A stretch of DNA of 64,000 nt, taken from contig NZ_JAUSQU010000001.1 in the NCBI RefSeq assembly GCF_030811455.1, positions 3,658,001 through 3,722,000 on the forward strand, given 5' to 3'. The DNA comes from Streptosporangium lutulentum. GTDB lineage: Bacteria; Actinomycetota; Actinomycetes; Streptosporangiales; Streptosporangiaceae. The position numbers and the translations under genes are program-made. The notes under the pieces are model-generated. The model searched no databases. It saw only the letters and a program-made list of their open reading frames with translations, and was not told the DNA's origin. The first letter of the stretch is position 1. Every line of letters starts with the position of its first letter. Positions 16,589 through 26,020 of this stretch are shown here, one piece after another.

Positions 16589-17236
16589 TCACTCTTTACC
16601 CGGCGCCAGACCGTGCCGGAAGGCGTAGGTCACCGCCTGGGCTCGGTCCCGCAGGCCCGCCTTGGCGAACAGATTGTTGACGTGGGTCTTGACCGTCGCC
16701 TCGGAGATGAACAGCTCGCCGGCGATCTCCCCGTTCGACCGCCCCGCCGCGATCAACCGCAGCACCTCGCCCTCGCGGGGCGTCAGCCCGTCGGGCAGGC
16801 CGGGCACGTGGCGGCCCCTGGTCACCGCCTCGGCCAGCCGCCGCTGGATCCCGGGGTCGAACTGGGCCTGCCCCTCGACCACGGTGGTGATGGCGCAGGC
16901 CAGCGACTCGGCGTCGGTGTCCTTGGTCAGGTAGCCGCGCGCCCCCGCGCCCAGCGCGGCGAACACCGACTCGTCGTCGGAGTAGGTCGTCAGGACCACC
17001 ACCTGAACGTCCGGGTGGTCCGCCCGAATCCGGCGGGTGGCCTCCACCCCGTCCATCCGGGGCATCCGCAGGTCCATCAGCACCACGTCGGGCCGGAGCG
17101 AGGCGACCAGGCGCATCGCCTCCTGCCCGTCGGACGCCGTTCCCGCCACCTCGATGCCGGGGAGCAACCCGAGCAACAGCACCAAACCCTCGCGGACGAC
17201 GGTCTGGTCGTCGGCGACCACCACCCGAACGGTCAC
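16589..17236 (-). CDS. NarL/FixJ family response regulator
   Basis: The protein has 215 residues. The receiver domain (1-120) carries the acidic pair in VVADDQTVVREG, the phospho-acceptor Asp in VVLMDLRMPRMDG, the Thr in VVVLTTYSDD and the Lys in GYLTKDTDAE. A LuxR-type helix-turn-helix follows at about 148-205 (LTPREGEVLRLIAAGRSNGE, ISEATVKTHVNNLFAKAGL). The GTG start has GAGGAG 9 nt upstream. Its partner kinase is the next gene upstream (121-bp gap), and the ABC exporter behind the kinase gene is the likely target. Confidence 0.95.
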   Translation of the reverse strand: MTVRVVVADDQTVVREGLVLLLGLLPGIEVAGTASDGQEAMRLVASLRPDVVLMDLRMPRMDGVEATRRIRADHPDVQVVVLTTYSDDESVFAALGAGARGYLTKDTDAESLACAITTVVEGQAQFDPGIQRRLAEAVTRGRHVPGLPDGLTPREGEVLRLIAAGRSNGEIAGELFISEATVKTHVNNLFAKAGLRDRAQAVTYAFRHGLAPGKE

Positions 17237-17357
17237 CGGGCCACGCTCCTCACCTTGAGACCACTCCCGCGAACGGGAGTCGTACGGGCCCCCGAGACCG
17301 CATGACCCCCCACCGTCGTCCCGGAGACACCCGCGGTCACGAGACCCCCCGGCGCCG

Positions 17358-18470
17358 TCACGCGGGCACCCGCAGCAACACGCTGAACCCCTCCGCGCCC
17401 GCCCCCACCGCCAGCGACCCGCCGATCAGCTCGGCTCGCTCCCGCATGCCCACCAGGCCGTAGCCGCCCCCCGACGACGCCAGCCGATCCGGGGTGCCCC
17501 CGGTGTCACGCACCTCCAGCTCGCACCAGCTCCCTAGACGGCGCAACGCCACCGACACCGCCGCGCCCCGCGCGTGCTTCCGCACGTTCGTCAACGCCTC
17601 CTGGGCGGTCCTGGCCACCGCCATCCTCGCCCCCGCCTCCAGCGAGTCGAACTCCCCGGCGACCGAGATCGAGCAGGGCGCCCCGGTCGCCGACCGGAAC
17701 TCCACCGCGAGCCGCTCCAGCCGCTCGGTCAGCGGCAGTTCCTCCCCCCGCAGCGTGTCGAGCGCCCTGCGGGTCTCCTCCAGTCCGGCCCGCGCCAGCC
17801 CGACCGCGCGATTGACCCGGTCCAGGGTCGCCGCCGGATCACCCCCTCGCTCCAGGAGCAGCCGCGCCCCCTCCAGATGCACGATCTGCGCCGACTGCGA
17901 GTGCGCCAGGATGTCGTGAACCTCCCTGGCCAGCCGGGTCCGCTCGGCGAGCACCGCCTCGCGCGCCCTCGCGTCGGCGATCTCCGCGCCCTGCCTCCGC
18001 GTCTCCCCGAGCCGCTGGATCACGAAAGCGAGGATCGCCGAGTAGGTCAGGCCCAGTACGTTCCCCAGGATGGCTCCGAGCTCCATCCCGGTCAGGAGGG
18101 AGATGCCCGCGAAGGCCGCCATGTCGAACACCGCCAGCGCGGCCGCGGCCCAGGCCCCCGTCCTGAACGGCGCGACGTAGACCATCGCGTAGAGGAAGGC
18201 CATCCCGCTGTAGGGCACGAATCCGTTCAGGGTCAACCCGCCGAGCAGGGCCACCGCCAGCAGGATGGAGTTGCGCCTGTCCCCCTCCAGCGCCAGCGCA
18301 CCCAGCAGGCAGCCGACGGCCGCGGCGCCGACGGGCAACGCCAGCGCGAAACCCGGCCACCCCCAGCGCGTCGTGACGTCCACCAGGCCGTAGACCGCGC
18401 CGAAGATCAACTGCCCGACCAGCAGCACGACGAAGGCCCGGCGCACGAAGGGGCGAGCGAAGAAGGCCAC
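17358..18470 (-). CDS. sensor histidine kinase, HisKA_3 (DesK/NarX-like) type
   Basis: The protein has 370 residues. The N-terminal half has about six hydrophobic membrane segments. The dimerisation and phosphoacceptor helix at about 180-240 contains RLAREVHDILAHSQSAQIVH with the phospho-His in EVHD. The HATPase_c domain has RTAQEALTNVRKHA (N box) and GGGYGLVGMRERAELIGG. It phosphorylates the downstream response regulator. TAGCGT lies 6 nt before the GTG and there is no ribosome-binding site, so the mRNA may be leaderless. It is divergent from the ABC exporter genes, the usual layout for exporter-linked systems. Confidence 0.93.
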   Translation of the reverse strand: MAFFARPFVRRAFVVLLVGQLIFGAVYGLVDVTTRWGWPGFALALPVGAAAVGCLLGALALEGDRRNSILLAVALLGGLTLNGFVPYSGMAFLYAMVYVAPFRTGAWAAAALAVFDMAAFAGISLLTGMELGAILGNVLGLTYSAILAFVIQRLGETRRQGAEIADARAREAVLAERTRLAREVHDILAHSQSAQIVHLEGARLLLERGGDPAATLDRVNRAVGLARAGLEETRRALDTLRGEELPLTERLERLAVEFRSATGAPCSISVAGEFDSLEAGARMAVARTAQEALTNVRKHARGAAVSVALRRLGSWCELEVRDTGGTPDRLASSGGGYGLVGMRERAELIGGSLAVGAGAEGFSVLLRVPA

Positions 18471-18759
18471 GCCGTCACGCTACCGGCGCGCCGAGGGCGT
18501 GACCATGGTCCCGTGGGTGGAGACCCCCTCCACCCACGGCCGGGGAGAACGGCCCCTCCGATCATCGCCCCGGCCCGTACGGGAACCACGACGTGGGCGA
18601 ACGGCCCTGTCCTCGCAGAGCCTTCACGGGGCCATCACAGCGCCCCCACGGAGTCGTTCCCCACCCCGGAGGGGGACGGCGTCCGTCCCGGGATGGACAT
18701 CCGCATCTCCACCGCAGACGCCACGAATCTCCCCCTTCCCGGGTGTCATCGTCGAGATC

Positions 18760-19446
18760 ATGTCAGCCATCGATGTCGTCCATCTGAGTAAGTCGTTCGG
18801 CGACGTCCACGCCGTCGACGACCTGTCGTTCACCGCCGGACCGGGGGCGATAACGGCCTTCCTCGGTCCCAACGGGGCGGGGAAGACCACCACCCTGCGC
18901 ATGATCCTCGGGCTGGTCACCCCCACGACGGGCACCGCGACGGTCGGCGGCGCGCCGTACCGCGACCTGGACCGGCCGATCACCATGGTCGGCGCGGTGC
19001 TGGAGGCGACGGCCTTCCACCCCGGTCTGACCGCCCACGCCCACTTGGAGGCGATCCGCGTCGCCGCCGGGCTGGACCCCTCACGCGTGGCACACGTCCT
19101 GGACCAGGTCGACCTCACCGGCGCGGCCCACCGGAAGGTCCACGGTTTCTCCCTCGGCATGCGCCAGCGACTCGCCCTGGCCACCGCCCTGCTCGGCGAT
19201 CCGGGCATCCTCGTCCTGGACGAGCCGGCCAACGGCCTGGATCCGGCGGGCATGCGCTGGTTACGCGGCTTCCTGCGGGCCTACGCCCACCAGGGACGCA
19301 CCGTCCTGGTCTCCACCCACGTGCTGTCGGAGATCCAGCAGATCACCGACCAAGTGATCATCATCTCGGCGGGACGGCTCCTCTTCGCCGGCCCGCTGCC
19401 CGCCGGCTCCGACCTGGAGGAGCTCTACCTGGAGGTGACCGGATGA
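18760..19446 (+). CDS. ABC transporter ATP-binding protein
   Basis: The protein has 228 residues: Walker A FLGPNGAGKTTTLRMILGL (about 38), Q-loop region MVGAVLEATAFHPGLTAHAH, the signature LGMRQRLALATALL, Walker B ILVLDEPANGLDP and the switch His in VLVSTHVLSEIQQ. It resembles the ATPase of ABC-2 type drug or bacteriocin exporters. The ATG at 18760 matches the usual N-terminus; the ribosome-binding site is weak. It overlaps the permease gene by 4 bp (ATGA). Confidence 0.95.
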   Translation: MSAIDVVHLSKSFGDVHAVDDLSFTAGPGAITAFLGPNGAGKTTTLRMILGLVTPTTGTATVGGAPYRDLDRPITMVGAVLEATAFHPGLTAHAHLEAIRVAAGLDPSRVAHVLDQVDLTGAAHRKVHGFSLGMRQRLALATALLGDPGILVLDEPANGLDPAGMRWLRGFLRAYAHQGRTVLVSTHVLSEIQQITDQVIIISAGRLLFAGPLPAGSDLEELYLEVTG

Positions 19447-20180
19447 AGCGCCTGATCCACGCGGAGCTGTTCAAGGCCCGCTCGAACCGCGCGGTCTGGA
19501 TCCTGGCCGCGATCACCCCGGCGTTCTGCGCGCTGTGGGCACTCCTGTCGGTGTCACTGATGAACCTGGACAGCCCGGTACCGCTCGACCAGCGGGTGGA
19601 GAACGTCTACAACATGGCCCAGCAGGCCTACATCTTCACTTTCGTCCTGGGCGTCCTCGGCATGACCGGGGAGTACCGCCACCAGACGATCACCTGGTCC
19701 TTCCTGGTCACACCCGTGCGCGGCCGGGTGGTGACGGCCAAACTGGTCGCCTACGGACTGATCGGCCTGCTCGTGGCGGCCGGGTCCACCCTGGTGACGT
19801 TCGGCGCGGGCGCCGCCCTGCTCGCCGCGGGCGGGCACCCGATGACGACGCCGGACCTGCCGGCCGTCCTGGCCGGGACGACGCTCAGCATCGCCCTGTA
19901 CGCCGTGTTCGGCGTCGCGCTCGGCGCCCTCATCCGCAACCAGGTCGCGGCGATCGTCGTGGCGGCCGTGTGGTTCGTCTTCGGCGACTACCTTCTCTCC
20001 TCGCTCCTGCCCGAGCTCGGCCGATGGCTGCCCACGGGGGCGGCCCGCGCGGTCGGCGGCATGACCCTGCAGAGCGGTGACCTGCTGCCCGCCTGGGGCG
20101 GCGGGCTGCTGTTCGCCGCCTACGTCGTGGCGATCGTGCTCGCCGCCCGCCTGATCACCCTGCGCCGCGACGTCACATGA
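19443..20180 (+). CDS. ABC-2 type transporter permease
   Basis: This 245-residue membrane protein has six hydrophobic segments: AVWILAAITPAFCALWALL, AYIFTFVLGVLGMTGEYRH, the Gly/Ala-rich LIGLLVAAGSTLVTFGAGAA, TLSIALYAVFGVALGALI, QVAAIVVAAVWFVFGDYLL and LLFAAYVVAIVLAARL. The start ATG overlaps the stop of the ATPase gene, so the two are coupled and form one exporter. The substrate is unknown. Its 3' end overlaps convergent menD by 8 bp. Confidence 0.9.
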   Translation: MKRLIHAELFKARSNRAVWILAAITPAFCALWALLSVSLMNLDSPVPLDQRVENVYNMAQQAYIFTFVLGVLGMTGEYRHQTITWSFLVTPVRGRVVTAKLVAYGLIGLLVAAGSTLVTFGAGAALLAAGGHPMTTPDLPAVLAGTTLSIALYAVFGVALGALIRNQVAAIVVAAVWFVFGDYLLSSLLPELGRWLPTGAARAVGGMTLQSGDLLPAWGGGLLFAAYVVAIVLAARLITLRRDVT

Positions 20181-21828
20181 GGTCACGGATCGCGGCGTGG
20201 GCCGCGTCGCGCATCATGGCGTGCAGCGTCGCGTTGGACTCCCGGTCGGTGCGCACCTCGACGATCCGCGGCCCCTCCCCGCGCAACGCCTTGGCCAGCT
20301 GGCCGGGTTCGTTCACGAAGGTGTACGGCGTGCCGGTGGAGGCGGCCACGTAGCCCAGGTCCACCCCGTGCGCGGTGCCGAAGATCCGCTCGAACGGATC
20401 ACGCAACGCGGCCTGGGGCAGCAGCGAGAAGATCCCGCCACCGTCGTTGTTGACCACGACCAGGCACAGGTCGGGGCGGGGCTCACGGGGCCCGAGGATC
20501 AGCCCGTTCTGGTCGTGCAGGAAGGTCAGGTCACCCATCAGGGCGTAGGTGGGGCCGTTGTGGGACAGCGCCGCGCCCATGGCGCTGGACACCACGCCGT
20601 CGATCCCGGCGGCTCCCCGGTTGGCCAGGATCCGCAGGCCCCTGCGGGGACGCATCGCCTGGTCCAGGTCGCGGATCGGCATGGAGGACCCGGAGAACAG
20701 CAGCGATCCGTTGGGCAGCGTGTCCACCAGGTCACGGGCCAGGCGCGGCTCGCTGAGGCCGGCTCCGTCCAGCACCTCGTCGATCGCGCCCCTGGCCGCC
20801 GTGTCGGCGCGGCGCCAGGAGTGCAGCCAGGCGTCGTTCCCCGCGGGAATGGGGATCTCCACCTCCTGGGCCACCTGGGTCGCCGAACGGGTCGGGTCGG
20901 GCCAGCGGGTCATGTCGCGGGCGACCACGACGTGCTCGTCGGCCTGCTTGAGCCAGCTCAGCAGCGGCCGGGACAGGCTGGGGCGGCCCAGGGTGACCAC
21001 CACCTCCGGCCGGTGCCTGTCGGCGAACTCGGGGGTGCCGAGGAGGAAGTGGTAGGCGGACATGGCGTGGTCGCCGTAGCGGGCGCCGCCGTTGGGCTCC
21101 GACAGGACCGGCCACCCGGCCATGCCCGCCGCCGCCACGTATCTGCGCACGTTGGACGCGCCGTCGCCGACGACCAGCACGCCCCGCCGCGTCGGCTGCA
21201 GGTGAAGCGCCACGGGCGGGGAGGCCACCCTGGCGCGGATCCACGGCCCTGTCGCGTCGCCCTCCAGCGACTCGCACCAGGAGGTGTCACCGTCCGGGAC
21301 CAGCGGCTCACGGAAGGCCAGGTTCAGGTGGACCGGCCCCGGGTCGTAGGGACCCAGCGAGCGCTGGTGGGCGCGGCAGGCCAGGGAGCGCCAGTAGGCG
21401 ACCTGACCCGGACGGTCCTCGGGCACGCCGACCTCGCTGAACCAGCGGACGGCCGAGCCGTACAGCTTGATCTGGTCGATGGTCTGGCTGGCGCCGGTGT
21501 CGCGCAGCTCGGGGGGCCGGTCGGCGGTGAGCACCAGCAGCGGCACCCCCGACTCGTGCGCCTCGATGACGGCCGGATGGAAGTTGGCCGCCGCGGTGCC
21601 GGAGGTGCAGATCAGAGCCACCGGACGCTCGCTGCGCCGTGCCAGGCCGAGCGCCAGGAAGGAGGCGGAGCGCTCGTCCACGCGCACGTGCAGCCGGATG
21701 CGGCTGTCGGCGTGCACGGCGAGGGCCAGGGGCGTCGAGCGCGAGCCGGGCGCGAGCACCACGTCCGTGAGGCCACAGCGCGCAAGCTCGTCGACCAGCA
21801 CGGTCGCGAGCGCGGTCGCGGGGTTCAC
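20173..21828 (-). CDS. menD: 2-succinyl-5-enolpyruvyl-6-hydroxy-3-cyclohexene-1-carboxylate synthase
   Basis: This 551-residue thiamine-diphosphate enzyme adds a succinyl-semialdehyde unit from 2-oxoglutarate to isochorismate in menaquinone synthesis. The N-terminal motif VVLAPGSRSTPLALAVHADS, the activating-Glu region LHVRVDERSASFLALGLARR and CTSGTAAANFHPAVIEAHES are MenD-specific. The C-terminal ThDP/Mg motif appears as YALMGDLTFLHDQNGL with the following NNDGGGIFSLLPQA. menB lies 121 bp upstream on the same strand and menE is nearby, so the pathway is clustered. Confidence 0.97.
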   Translation of the reverse strand: MNPATALATVLVDELARCGLTDVVLAPGSRSTPLALAVHADSRIRLHVRVDERSASFLALGLARRSERPVALICTSGTAAANFHPAVIEAHESGVPLLVLTADRPPELRDTGASQTIDQIKLYGSAVRWFSEVGVPEDRPGQVAYWRSLACRAHQRSLGPYDPGPVHLNLAFREPLVPDGDTSWCESLEGDATGPWIRARVASPPVALHLQPTRRGVLVVGDGASNVRRYVAAAGMAGWPVLSEPNGGARYGDHAMSAYHFLLGTPEFADRHRPEVVVTLGRPSLSRPLLSWLKQADEHVVVARDMTRWPDPTRSATQVAQEVEIPIPAGNDAWLHSWRRADTAARGAIDEVLDGAGLSEPRLARDLVDTLPNGSLLFSGSSMPIRDLDQAMRPRRGLRILANRGAAGIDGVVSSAMGAALSHNGPTYALMGDLTFLHDQNGLILGPREPRPDLCLVVVNNDGGGIFSLLPQAALRDPFERIFGTAHGVDLGYVAASTGTPYTFVNEPGQLAKALRGEGPRIVEVRTDRESNATLHAMMRDAAHAAIRDLM

Positions 21829-21949
21829 CGCAGTGCCTCCCTGGGCATTCGCATACGCACCGGCCGGCCCGCCTCGCGGCGGGCCGGCGCCTCCTCCATC
21901 ACGAGGTGACGTCCTCCAGGACCGTACCCCGCTCCGATCACCTCTGCCA

Positions 21950-22855
21950 TTACGGCCGACGCGGGAACTTGCCGAAATCGGGGGCGCGCTTCTCCTTGAA
22001 CGCGTCGCGGCCCTCCTGCGCCTCCTCGCTCATGTAGTAGAGCAGGGTGGCGTCACCGGCGAACTGCTGCATCCCCGCGGCCCCGTCGGTCACCGCGTTC
22101 AGCGCGCCCTTGAGCATGCGCAGGGCCAGCGGCGACTTCTCCAGCATCTCCCTGGCCCAGCTGACCGTCTCCTCCTCCAGCCGGGCGAGGGGGACGACGG
22201 CGTTGACCAGGCCCCAGTTCAGGGCGGTCTGCGCGTCGTACTGGCGGCAGAGGTACCAGATCTCGCGGGCCCGCTTCAGGCCGACGGTCTCGGCCAGCAG
22301 CCAGGAGCCGTAGCCGCCGTCGAAGGAGCCGACCTTCGGGCCGGTCTGCCCGAAGACCGCGTTGTCGGCGGCGATGGACAGGTCGCAGCAGACGTGCAGC
22401 ACGTGGCCGCCGCCGATGGCGTAACCCGCGATCATCGCGATGACCGGCTTGGGACAGCGGCGGATCTGCACCTGCAGGTCCAGCACGTTGAGCCGGCCCA
22501 CATGCGGGGTCGACTTGTCGACGTAGCCGTCGTCGCCGCGGATCTTCTGGTCTCCGCCCGAGCAGAAGGCCCTGTCGCCCGCGCCGGTGAAGATGATCAC
22601 ACCGACCTCGGGGTCCTCCTGCGCGATGTTGAAGGCGTTCTTGAGCTCGAAGAGCGTCGTCGGACGGAACGCGTTGTGCCGCTCGGGACGGTTGATCGTG
22701 ATCTTCGCGATGCCCTCGGCGGTCTCGTAGATAATGTCCTCGTACTGCCCCGACGGCTTCCAGTCGACCGTGCCCCCGGTCGCGCTCACCGTCTCGGGGG
22801 TCTCCCCGCTCACCGCTCGCTCATCCGTGCTCAGCTCGACTGGCTCCGTGCTCAC
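21950..22855 (-). CDS. menB: 1,4-dihydroxy-2-naphthoyl-CoA synthase
   Basis: This 301-residue crotonase-fold enzyme closes the second ring of the naphthoquinone. Family markers are [36 protein letters not shown], the oxyanion region [20 protein letters not shown] and [20 protein letters not shown], with the GGYGSW peptide typical of MenB. The first 30 residues are a variable Thr/Glu-rich extension. The start is GTG at 22855, divergent from menE with 65 bp between. Confidence 0.96.
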   Translation of the reverse strand: MSTEPVELSTDERAVSGETPETVSATGGTVDWKPSGQYEDIIYETAEGIAKITINRPERHNAFRPTTLFELKNAFNIAQEDPEVGVIIFTGAGDRAFCSGGDQKIRGDDGYVDKSTPHVGRLNVLDLQVQIRRCPKPVIAMIAGYAIGGGHVLHVCCDLSIAADNAVFGQTGPKVGSFDGGYGSWLLAETVGLKRAREIWYLCRQYDAQTALNWGLVNAVVPLARLEEETVSWAREMLEKSPLALRMLKGALNAVTDGAAGMQQFAGDATLLYYMSEEAQEGRDAFKEKRAPDFGKFPRRP

Positions 22856-22907
22856 GATCGCCTCGCCCTCTCCGCCGCGCCGGGGCCGCTCCCCAGCCTG
22901 TCGGCAC

Positions 22908-22921
22908 TAACCTTACGACTA
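22908..22921 (+). promoter_or_regulatory. leaderless promoter -10 of menE
   Basis: TAACCT (22908-22913) is followed by 7 nt and then the ATG at 22921, with no ribosome-binding site. The transcript would start at or next to the A of the start codon. Confidence 0.5.
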
Positions 22922-24099
22922 TGATGACCATTCCTATGCACGGGGAGTGGCCTTCCGTGGACCGGGAGCTGCACGCGATCATGTCCCCGGCCGGGCCCGA
23001 GCTGTTCCGGGCCGTCGGCGCCGCCCTCGACGGCCGCGGCCCCGCCGTCCTGCCCCTGTCCCCCGACCTGCCCGCCCCCGCGCTGCGGGCGACGCTGGAG
23101 GCGTTACGGCCCACCCACGTCGACGGCGTACGGTACCCCGGCGGCGTGGGGGTGTCCGCCGACGTGGCCCTGGTCATCGCCACCAGCGGCTCGACCGGCG
23201 TCCCCAAGGGCGTGCAGCTCTCCGCCGACGCCCTGCGGGCCTCCGCGGCCGCCTCGCTGCGCCGCCTGGACGCCCGCCCGGGTGAGCGATGGCTGTGCTG
23301 CCTGCCCCCTTCCCATGTCTCCGGCCTGCAGGTGCTCGTCCGATCGCTGCTGGGCGAGACCGAGCCGATCGTGCACGACGGGTTCTCCCCCGAGGCGGTG
23401 CTCGCCGCCGACGCCGATCACGTCTCCCTGGTGCCGACCCAGCTCAGGCGCCTGCTTCACGCTGATCTGTCGGTCTTCAAGACGATCCTGCTCGGCGGCG
23501 CCGCCGCTCCGGCGGAGCTGCTCGCGGCGGCCGAGGCCGCCGGCGGCCGGGTCGTCACCACGTACGGCATGAGCGAGACCTGCGGCGGGTGCGTCTACGA
23601 CGGCGTTCCTCTGGACGGCGTGGATCTCGAGGTCGGCGCCGACGGCCGGATCCGCATCTCCGGCCCGGTGCTGTTCCACGGTTACCGGCTCCGCCCCGAC
23701 CTCACCCGGGCCGCCCGCGACGGCGGCTGGTTCGTCACCTCCGACCTCGGCACGCTGGCCGACGGGCGGCTACGCGTGCTGGGACGGGCCGACGACGTCA
23801 TCAACACCGGCGGCGAGAAGGTCGTCGCCGCGACCGTGGCGGCCGTCGTGGCCGAACACCCCGCGATCACCGATGTCGCCGTGGTCGGCCGCCCCGACCC
23901 CGAGTGGGGCGAGCGGGTGGTGGCCGTCGTGGTCTCCTCCGCGCCCCCGCCCCTGGCCGAGCTCCGCGCCTTCGCCAAGGAGCGGCTCCCCGCCTACGCG
24001 GCCCCCGCCGAGCTGATTGTTCTGTCCGAAATACCGCTTTTGCCTAATGGCAAGCCAGACCTCGCGGCCCTCCGTTATGGTCTTCAACGGGAACCATGA
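22921..24099 (+). CDS. menE: o-succinylbenzoate-CoA ligase
   Basis: This 392-residue adenylate-forming enzyme activates o-succinylbenzoate for MenB. The ATP P-loop reads VIATSGSTGVPKGVQLS, then TTYGMSETCGGCVYDG, the hinge TSDLGTLADGRLRVLGRADD and the catalytic lysine region LPLLPNGKPDLAALR-like near the C-terminus (LLPNGKPDLA). At 392 residues it is a compact actinobacterial MenE. It is divergent from menB. Confidence 0.93.
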   Translation: MMTIPMHGEWPSVDRELHAIMSPAGPELFRAVGAALDGRGPAVLPLSPDLPAPALRATLEALRPTHVDGVRYPGGVGVSADVALVIATSGSTGVPKGVQLSADALRASAAASLRRLDARPGERWLCCLPPSHVSGLQVLVRSLLGETEPIVHDGFSPEAVLAADADHVSLVPTQLRRLLHADLSVFKTILLGGAAAPAELLAAAEAAGGRVVTTYGMSETCGGCVYDGVPLDGVDLEVGADGRIRISGPVLFHGYRLRPDLTRAARDGGWFVTSDLGTLADGRLRVLGRADDVINTGGEKVVAATVAAVVAEHPAITDVAVVGRPDPEWGERVVAVVVSSAPPPLAELRAFAKERLPAYAAPAELIVLSEIPLLPNGKPDLAALRYGLQREP

Positions 24100-24149
24100 A
24101 GGTGCTTCCGCACGTCCAAGAGGCAGCCGGAGCAGGAAGGACGAGCCCG

Positions 24150-24500
24150 ATGAACGTAACCCGCAAGACCTGGGTCTCCGCTGGGATCGTCGGTGCGGTC
24201 CTCGTCGGCGGCATGTCCGTCGCGGCGGCCGCCGCGGACGGCGGAATCGAAAAGATCAAGGGCGGGACCGGAAAGATCGAGAAGGTCGGCGAGCGCACCC
24301 CCGTCGAGCCGCGGCAGCCGGGCACCTCCTCGCCCCAGAGCCCGCCCCCCTCGGGAGAGACCCCTCCCCCGTCGGACGACGTGGTGTCCAGGGAGATCAA
24401 CCCGGACCCGGGGCAGACCGCGCGATACTGGACCGACGCCCGCCTGGAGGGGGCGCAGCCCATGCCCATGCCCGAAGGCCCGGTGAACGTGACCGAATAG
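24150..24500 (+). CDS. small secreted protein resembling the propeptide of trypsin-like peptidases
   Basis: The 116-residue product has a signal peptide (MNVTRKTWVSAGIVGAVLVG, cleavage probably after the VAAAAA stretch), a Lys/Glu then Pro/Ser-rich linker, and a C-terminal TARYWTDARLEGAQPMPMPE. The pattern YWTxxR(M/L)xxAxP is familiar to me from just upstream of the catalytic domain in secreted actinobacterial trypsin-like peptidases. Here the frame stops where the protease would begin. It may be a truncated gene or a free-standing chaperone or inhibitor peptide. GGAAGGA precedes the ATG at 24150. It lies 50 bp after menE but is probably unrelated. Confidence 0.6.
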   Translation: MNVTRKTWVSAGIVGAVLVGGMSVAAAAADGGIEKIKGGTGKIEKVGERTPVEPRQPGTSSPQSPPPSGETPPPSDDVVSREINPDPGQTARYWTDARLEGAQPMPMPEGPVNVTE

Positions 24501-24573
24501 GCCTGTCACACGCCCCTGACCGGGGTGGATGGCATGGACGACAACCCATCCATCATATTTTCCGAGTCAAACC

Positions 24574-24600
24574 GGGAACAGAAAGTTCTTGGTCGGGGTT
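24574..24600 (+). promoter_or_regulatory. SigR-like (ECF, thiol-stress) promoter of the sigma factor gene
   Basis: GGGAAC (24574-24579), exactly 18 bp, then GTT (24598-24600). This matches the GGAAT/C-N18-GTT form of actinobacterial SigR promoters and lies 85 bp upstream of the sigma gene start. Confidence 0.55.
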
Positions 24601-24684
24601 ATTGGTACTGGTGCGTTGAGGGACCCCCAGCACCCCACCCAACAAACTGTACGCAGACGACTCCGTGATGGAGGAGGTGTCCTC

Positions 24685-26010
24685 ATGCCCCAAACCGCCG
24701 CGGCGACCTCATCTGAGACCTCGACGGCCCTTGAACAGTGCCTTGACCGAGGGCGAGCCCAGGGCCACCTTTCCCTTGCGGAGCTGCGTCGCGCCTTCGC
24801 CGAGGCGGGCATCAGCCCAGCCGAGGGCAGGTCGATCCTGCGAGAGCTCACCGAGGCGGGAGTCAGCCTGGCGGCCGAGAACGAGTCTCCCCTCGCCGCC
24901 GCGAAGAAGTCCGCGGCCAAGAGCACCCGCAAGACCGCCGGGCGCAAGACCAAGGCCGAGACCGCGAAGAAGCCGGCGACCGCCAAGACCGAGACCGCCC
25001 CCAAGGACGTCGAGGCGGAGATCGACGACGAGGAGTGGACTCCCTCCGGCGAGGTCGAGCTCGAGGCCGAGCCCACCATCGACCTGGACGACCAGTCGTC
25101 CGTCATGGGCGACTCGGTGCACACCTACCTGAAGTCGATCGGCCGCCGCACCCTGCTCACCGCCGCCCAGGAGGTGGAGCTCGCCAAGCGCATCGAGGCC
25201 GGCCTGTACGCCGAGTCCAAGCTGGAGTCCCAGCCGGGCCTGTCCGCCGCCGTGCGCGACGATCTGGAGTGGGTGGCCGAGGACGGCCGCCGCGCCAAGG
25301 ACCACATGCTGGAGGCCAACCTCCGCCTGGTCGTCTCCGTCGCGAAGAAGTACACCGACCGCGGCATGGCCCTGCTCGACGTGGTCCAGGAGGGCAACCT
25401 CGGCCTGATCCGCGCGGTCGAGAAGTTCGACTACACCAAGGGTTACAAGTTCTCCACCTACGCCATGTGGTGGATCCGCCAGGCCATCCAGCGAGGCTTC
25501 GCCGACTCGGCCCGCACCATCCGCCTGCCCGTCCACGTGCTGGAGATGCTCTCCAAGCTGTCGCGCGTCGAGCGCGACATGCACCAGCGCCTGGGCCGCG
25601 AGCCCACGGCGGAGGAGCTGGGAATCGAGCTGGACAAGAGCCCCGACCAGATCGAGGAACTGCTCCGCACCAGCCGCCAGCCGATCAGCCTCAACGCCAC
25701 CATCGGCGAGGACGGCGAGACCACCATCGGCGACCTCATCGAGGACGTCGACTCCCCCGAGGCCTCCGAGGTGGTGGACCGCCAGCTGCTCGGAGAGCAG
25801 TTGCGCGGCGTGCTCGGCAACCTCTCCCCCCGGGAGGCCAAGATCATGGCCCTGCGCTTCGGGCTCGTCGACGGCAAGCCCCACACCCTCGACGAGATCG
25901 GCAAGCACCTCGGGCTGACCCGTGAGCGGATCCGCCAGCTGGAGAAGGAGTCCCTCTCCAAGCTCCGCCACCCCAGCAACACGCGCCCGCTGCTCGACTG
26001 GGCCAGCTGA
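24685..26010 (+). CDS. RNA polymerase sigma-70 factor, principal/HrdB-like (group 1 or 2)
   Basis: This 441-residue sigma factor has a region 1.1-like N-terminus (residues 10-70), an Ala/Lys-rich linker, region 1.2 (SVHTYLKSIGRRTLLTAAQE), region 2 (LEANLRLVVSVAKKYTDRGM; KFSTYAMWWIRQAIQRGFAD for -10 recognition), region 3 (MLSKLSRVERDMHQRLGREP) and region 4 (GLTRERIRQLEKESLSKLRH). The usual group 1 ending SRSQVLRDYLD is replaced by SNTRPLLDWAS, so it may be a paralogue rather than the sole housekeeping factor. GGAGGAGG precedes the ATG at 24685. Confidence 0.93.
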   Translation: MPQTAAATSSETSTALEQCLDRGRAQGHLSLAELRRAFAEAGISPAEGRSILRELTEAGVSLAAENESPLAAAKKSAAKSTRKTAGRKTKAETAKKPATAKTETAPKDVEAEIDDEEWTPSGEVELEAEPTIDLDDQSSVMGDSVHTYLKSIGRRTLLTAAQEVELAKRIEAGLYAESKLESQPGLSAAVRDDLEWVAEDGRRAKDHMLEANLRLVVSVAKKYTDRGMALLDVVQEGNLGLIRAVEKFDYTKGYKFSTYAMWWIRQAIQRGFADSARTIRLPVHVLEMLSKLSRVERDMHQRLGREPTAEELGIELDKSPDQIEELLRTSRQPISLNATIGEDGETTIGDLIEDVDSPEASEVVDRQLLGEQLRGVLGNLSPREAKIMALRFGLVDGKPHTLDEIGKHLGLTRERIRQLEKESLSKLRHPSNTRPLLDWAS

Positions 26011-26020
26011 CCGCTTCGCG

